Source: an uncultured Sphingobacteriales bacterium (GTDB lineage: Bacteria; Bacteroidota; Bacteroidia; Chitinophagales; Chitinophagaceae). From it: a stretch of 8,291 bases of DNA. The stretch covers positions 1-8,291 of the forward strand of contig CAMPKG010000144.1 of the NCBI GenBank assembly GCA_946887085.1, written 5' to 3'. Positions 7,260 through 8,291 of this stretch are shown here, in pieces. The first letter of the stretch is position 1; each line of letters starts with the position of its first letter. Both the position numbers and the translations under genes were made by a program. The notes under the pieces are model-generated. The model was not told the DNA's origin. It was given only the letters and a program-made list of their open reading frames with translations, and did no database searches.

Positions 7260-8291
7260 TTATAAAGGAGGCGTTGAAGGAGTAGATATAATTGTAGTAT
7301 TCCCAGGTTCATGAAATGCTACAGCAAAGCCAAATGCAACGACAGATATAATAATACCGATCATGAATACATTGTATGCTGCGCGTATCAGTTTGTACTT
7401 TCTGCCGAGCACCACACCCAACTGGTGTATGTCCTGGATAAGCGAACCGTACAGGTATTCCTTGTCCTTCATCATAGTGCCCATGGCCCACTGGTATTCA
7501 TCCATTGATGATTTATAGAAGTTGCCAAAGAAGAGCAGGTTGGTACGTTTACTGAGTATGTCATTCTTACTGAAGCGGCCTTCCGATATTTTCGGCCTGG
7601 TAGCAAGTATCGCCAGCACAATGGTGCTTACGGAGAAAAACAGAAATATAATAGTGGGTATGGTAAGATGCGTATCCACTTCCAGCCTACGTAGCAGTAC
7701 AGACAGTATTACCGATATGATGATGGAATTTACCGAGATGAGGATGTTTGCCTTGCCGTCAGCCATATTGCTGAGCTCCAAATGATTTTCAGATGTAAGT
7801 CTCAGCATTGTCTGGATACCACGCGTCACCAGCCCGCTCTTCTGTTTTACCTGCGTATCGGCGTCTTTTTCATCCTGGAACAAAGCGCTGTTTGTATTAG
7901 TTGCTGTGGCTTTCAGGTATTTTTTTCTGGCACGTTCTATATTTTCCTGTTTGCCTTCATCCAGCAGCATTTTGCAGTAGGAAGTAAAAAACTGGTGGCC
8001 CTCCAGGAGGTCGAGCGTATTTTTTTCCCAATCGAAAGTGAGCATCTGGTAATTTCTCAGATCAAGTTCCTTTCGTATGGTTTTGTTGGTCTTTTTAAAG
8101 TCTTTTGTACCGAAATGGTAAGTGTCGGCATCGCAGAGGATTTCCTGCAGCAGATTCTTGGGCTCGTGCGGCATCCGCGTCACCATAATACAATCCTCAA
8201 CATTCTTTGCGAGGTCGTCAGGGGCATTTTCCTTTTGCATGAAGATGCGCATGATTTCGACGCTTTTTTCCTCATGTTTATCTATTTCCGC
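7260..8291 (-). CDS. HD-domain protein fused to Pycsar-effector-like (DUF5706/PycTM) membrane domain, N-terminally truncated
   Basis: The frame stays open from the TAA at 7260-7262 to the right edge, giving 343 visible residues; an ATG at 8252 is internal, because coding continues upstream as 'AEIDKHEEKSVEI'. Residues 1-80 look like the second half of an HD phosphohydrolase domain: 'KHEEKSVEI' helix, 'EDCIMVTRMP', and 'EILCDADTYHFG' with the conserved late Asp. The HD pair itself lies beyond the edge. After a charged linker, 'LSNMADGKANILISVNSIIIS' opens a membrane domain with segments at about 182-202, 210-230 and 305-326. The pattern matches what I know as the Pycsar effector (DUF5706) family. 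PycTM effectors answer cyclic pyrimidine nucleotides by disturbing the inner membrane. Whether this protein senses a nucleotide is inferred. It is the first visible gene of the ppk1-cyclase run. Family call is good from pattern; function open. Confidence 0.75.
   Translation of the reverse strand, partial: AEIDKHEEKSVEIMRIFMQKENAPDDLAKNVEDCIMVTRMPHEPKNLLQEILCDADTYHFGTKDFKKTNKTIRKELDLRNYQMLTFDWEKNTLDLLEGHQFFTSYCKMLLDEGKQENIERARKKYLKATATNTNSALFQDEKDADTQVKQKSGLVTRGIQTMLRLTSENHLELSNMADGKANILISVNSIIISVILSVLLRRLEVDTHLTIPTIIFLFFSVSTIVLAILATRPKISEGRFSKNDILSKRTNLLFFGNFYKSSMDEYQWAMGTMMKDKEYLYGSLIQDIHQLGVVLGRKYKLIRAAYNVFMIGIIISVVAFGFAVAFHEPGNTTIISTPSTPPL

Noticed and set aside
4108..8291. Calling the region a canonical Pycsar defence system
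   Set aside because: A typical Pycsar locus pairs the cyclase directly with the effector. Here ppk1 lies between them, the effector-like protein has an HD domain, and no mobile or other defence genes are visible. It is kept as a hypothesis only.

Overview
The window looks like chromosomal DNA from a Bacteroidota bacterium, probably near the Chitinophagaceae. This rests on family recognition: a DUF2723-type membrane protein tail, a membrane protein resembling the HD plus Pycsar-effector (DUF5706/PycTM) fusions of that phylum, a PPK1 of Bacteroidetes type, and a class III cyclase with Bacteroidetes-type motifs. The taxonomic call is an inference. There are no tRNA or rRNA genes, insertion sequences, CRISPR arrays or integrase genes. 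Coding density is very high, and no gene-free stretch reaches 100 bases.

Layout. On the + strand, bases 1-792 hold the C-terminal part of a DUF2723 protein cut by the left edge. The rest is on the - strand and reads right to left as six closely packed genes. These are an HD/PycTM-like membrane protein cut by the right edge (8291-7260), polyphosphate kinase ppk1 (7256-5208), a membrane class III nucleotide cyclase (5211-4108), an 81-base-pair gap, a B12-binding-type radical SAM protein (4026-2527), a SPASM-type radical SAM protein (2518-1466), and a class I SAM-dependent methyltransferase (1456-794). The methyltransferase converges on the DUF2723 gene with one base between the two stop codons. 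A strong stem-loop at 799-835 lies inside the last codons of the methyltransferase gene.

Functional reading. There are two apparent modules. Module A (HD/PycTM, ppk1, cyclase) is very tightly coupled: a 3-base gap, then an ATGA stop/start overlap. It places a phosphohydrolase-type HD domain fused to a membrane effector-like domain, polyphosphate synthesis and cyclic nucleotide synthesis in one transcript. The cyclase lacks the Lys/Asp (or Lys/Thr) pair that normally reads adenine, so its product is open. This makes the group a candidate signalling or stress/defence module related to Pycsar, but it could equally be a conserved housekeeping polyphosphate-signalling operon. Module B (two radical SAM enzymes and a methyltransferase) looks like a small-molecule or macromolecule modification cassette of unknown substrate. 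The 81-bp gap may or may not separate two transcripts; no convincing promoter or terminator is visible in it.
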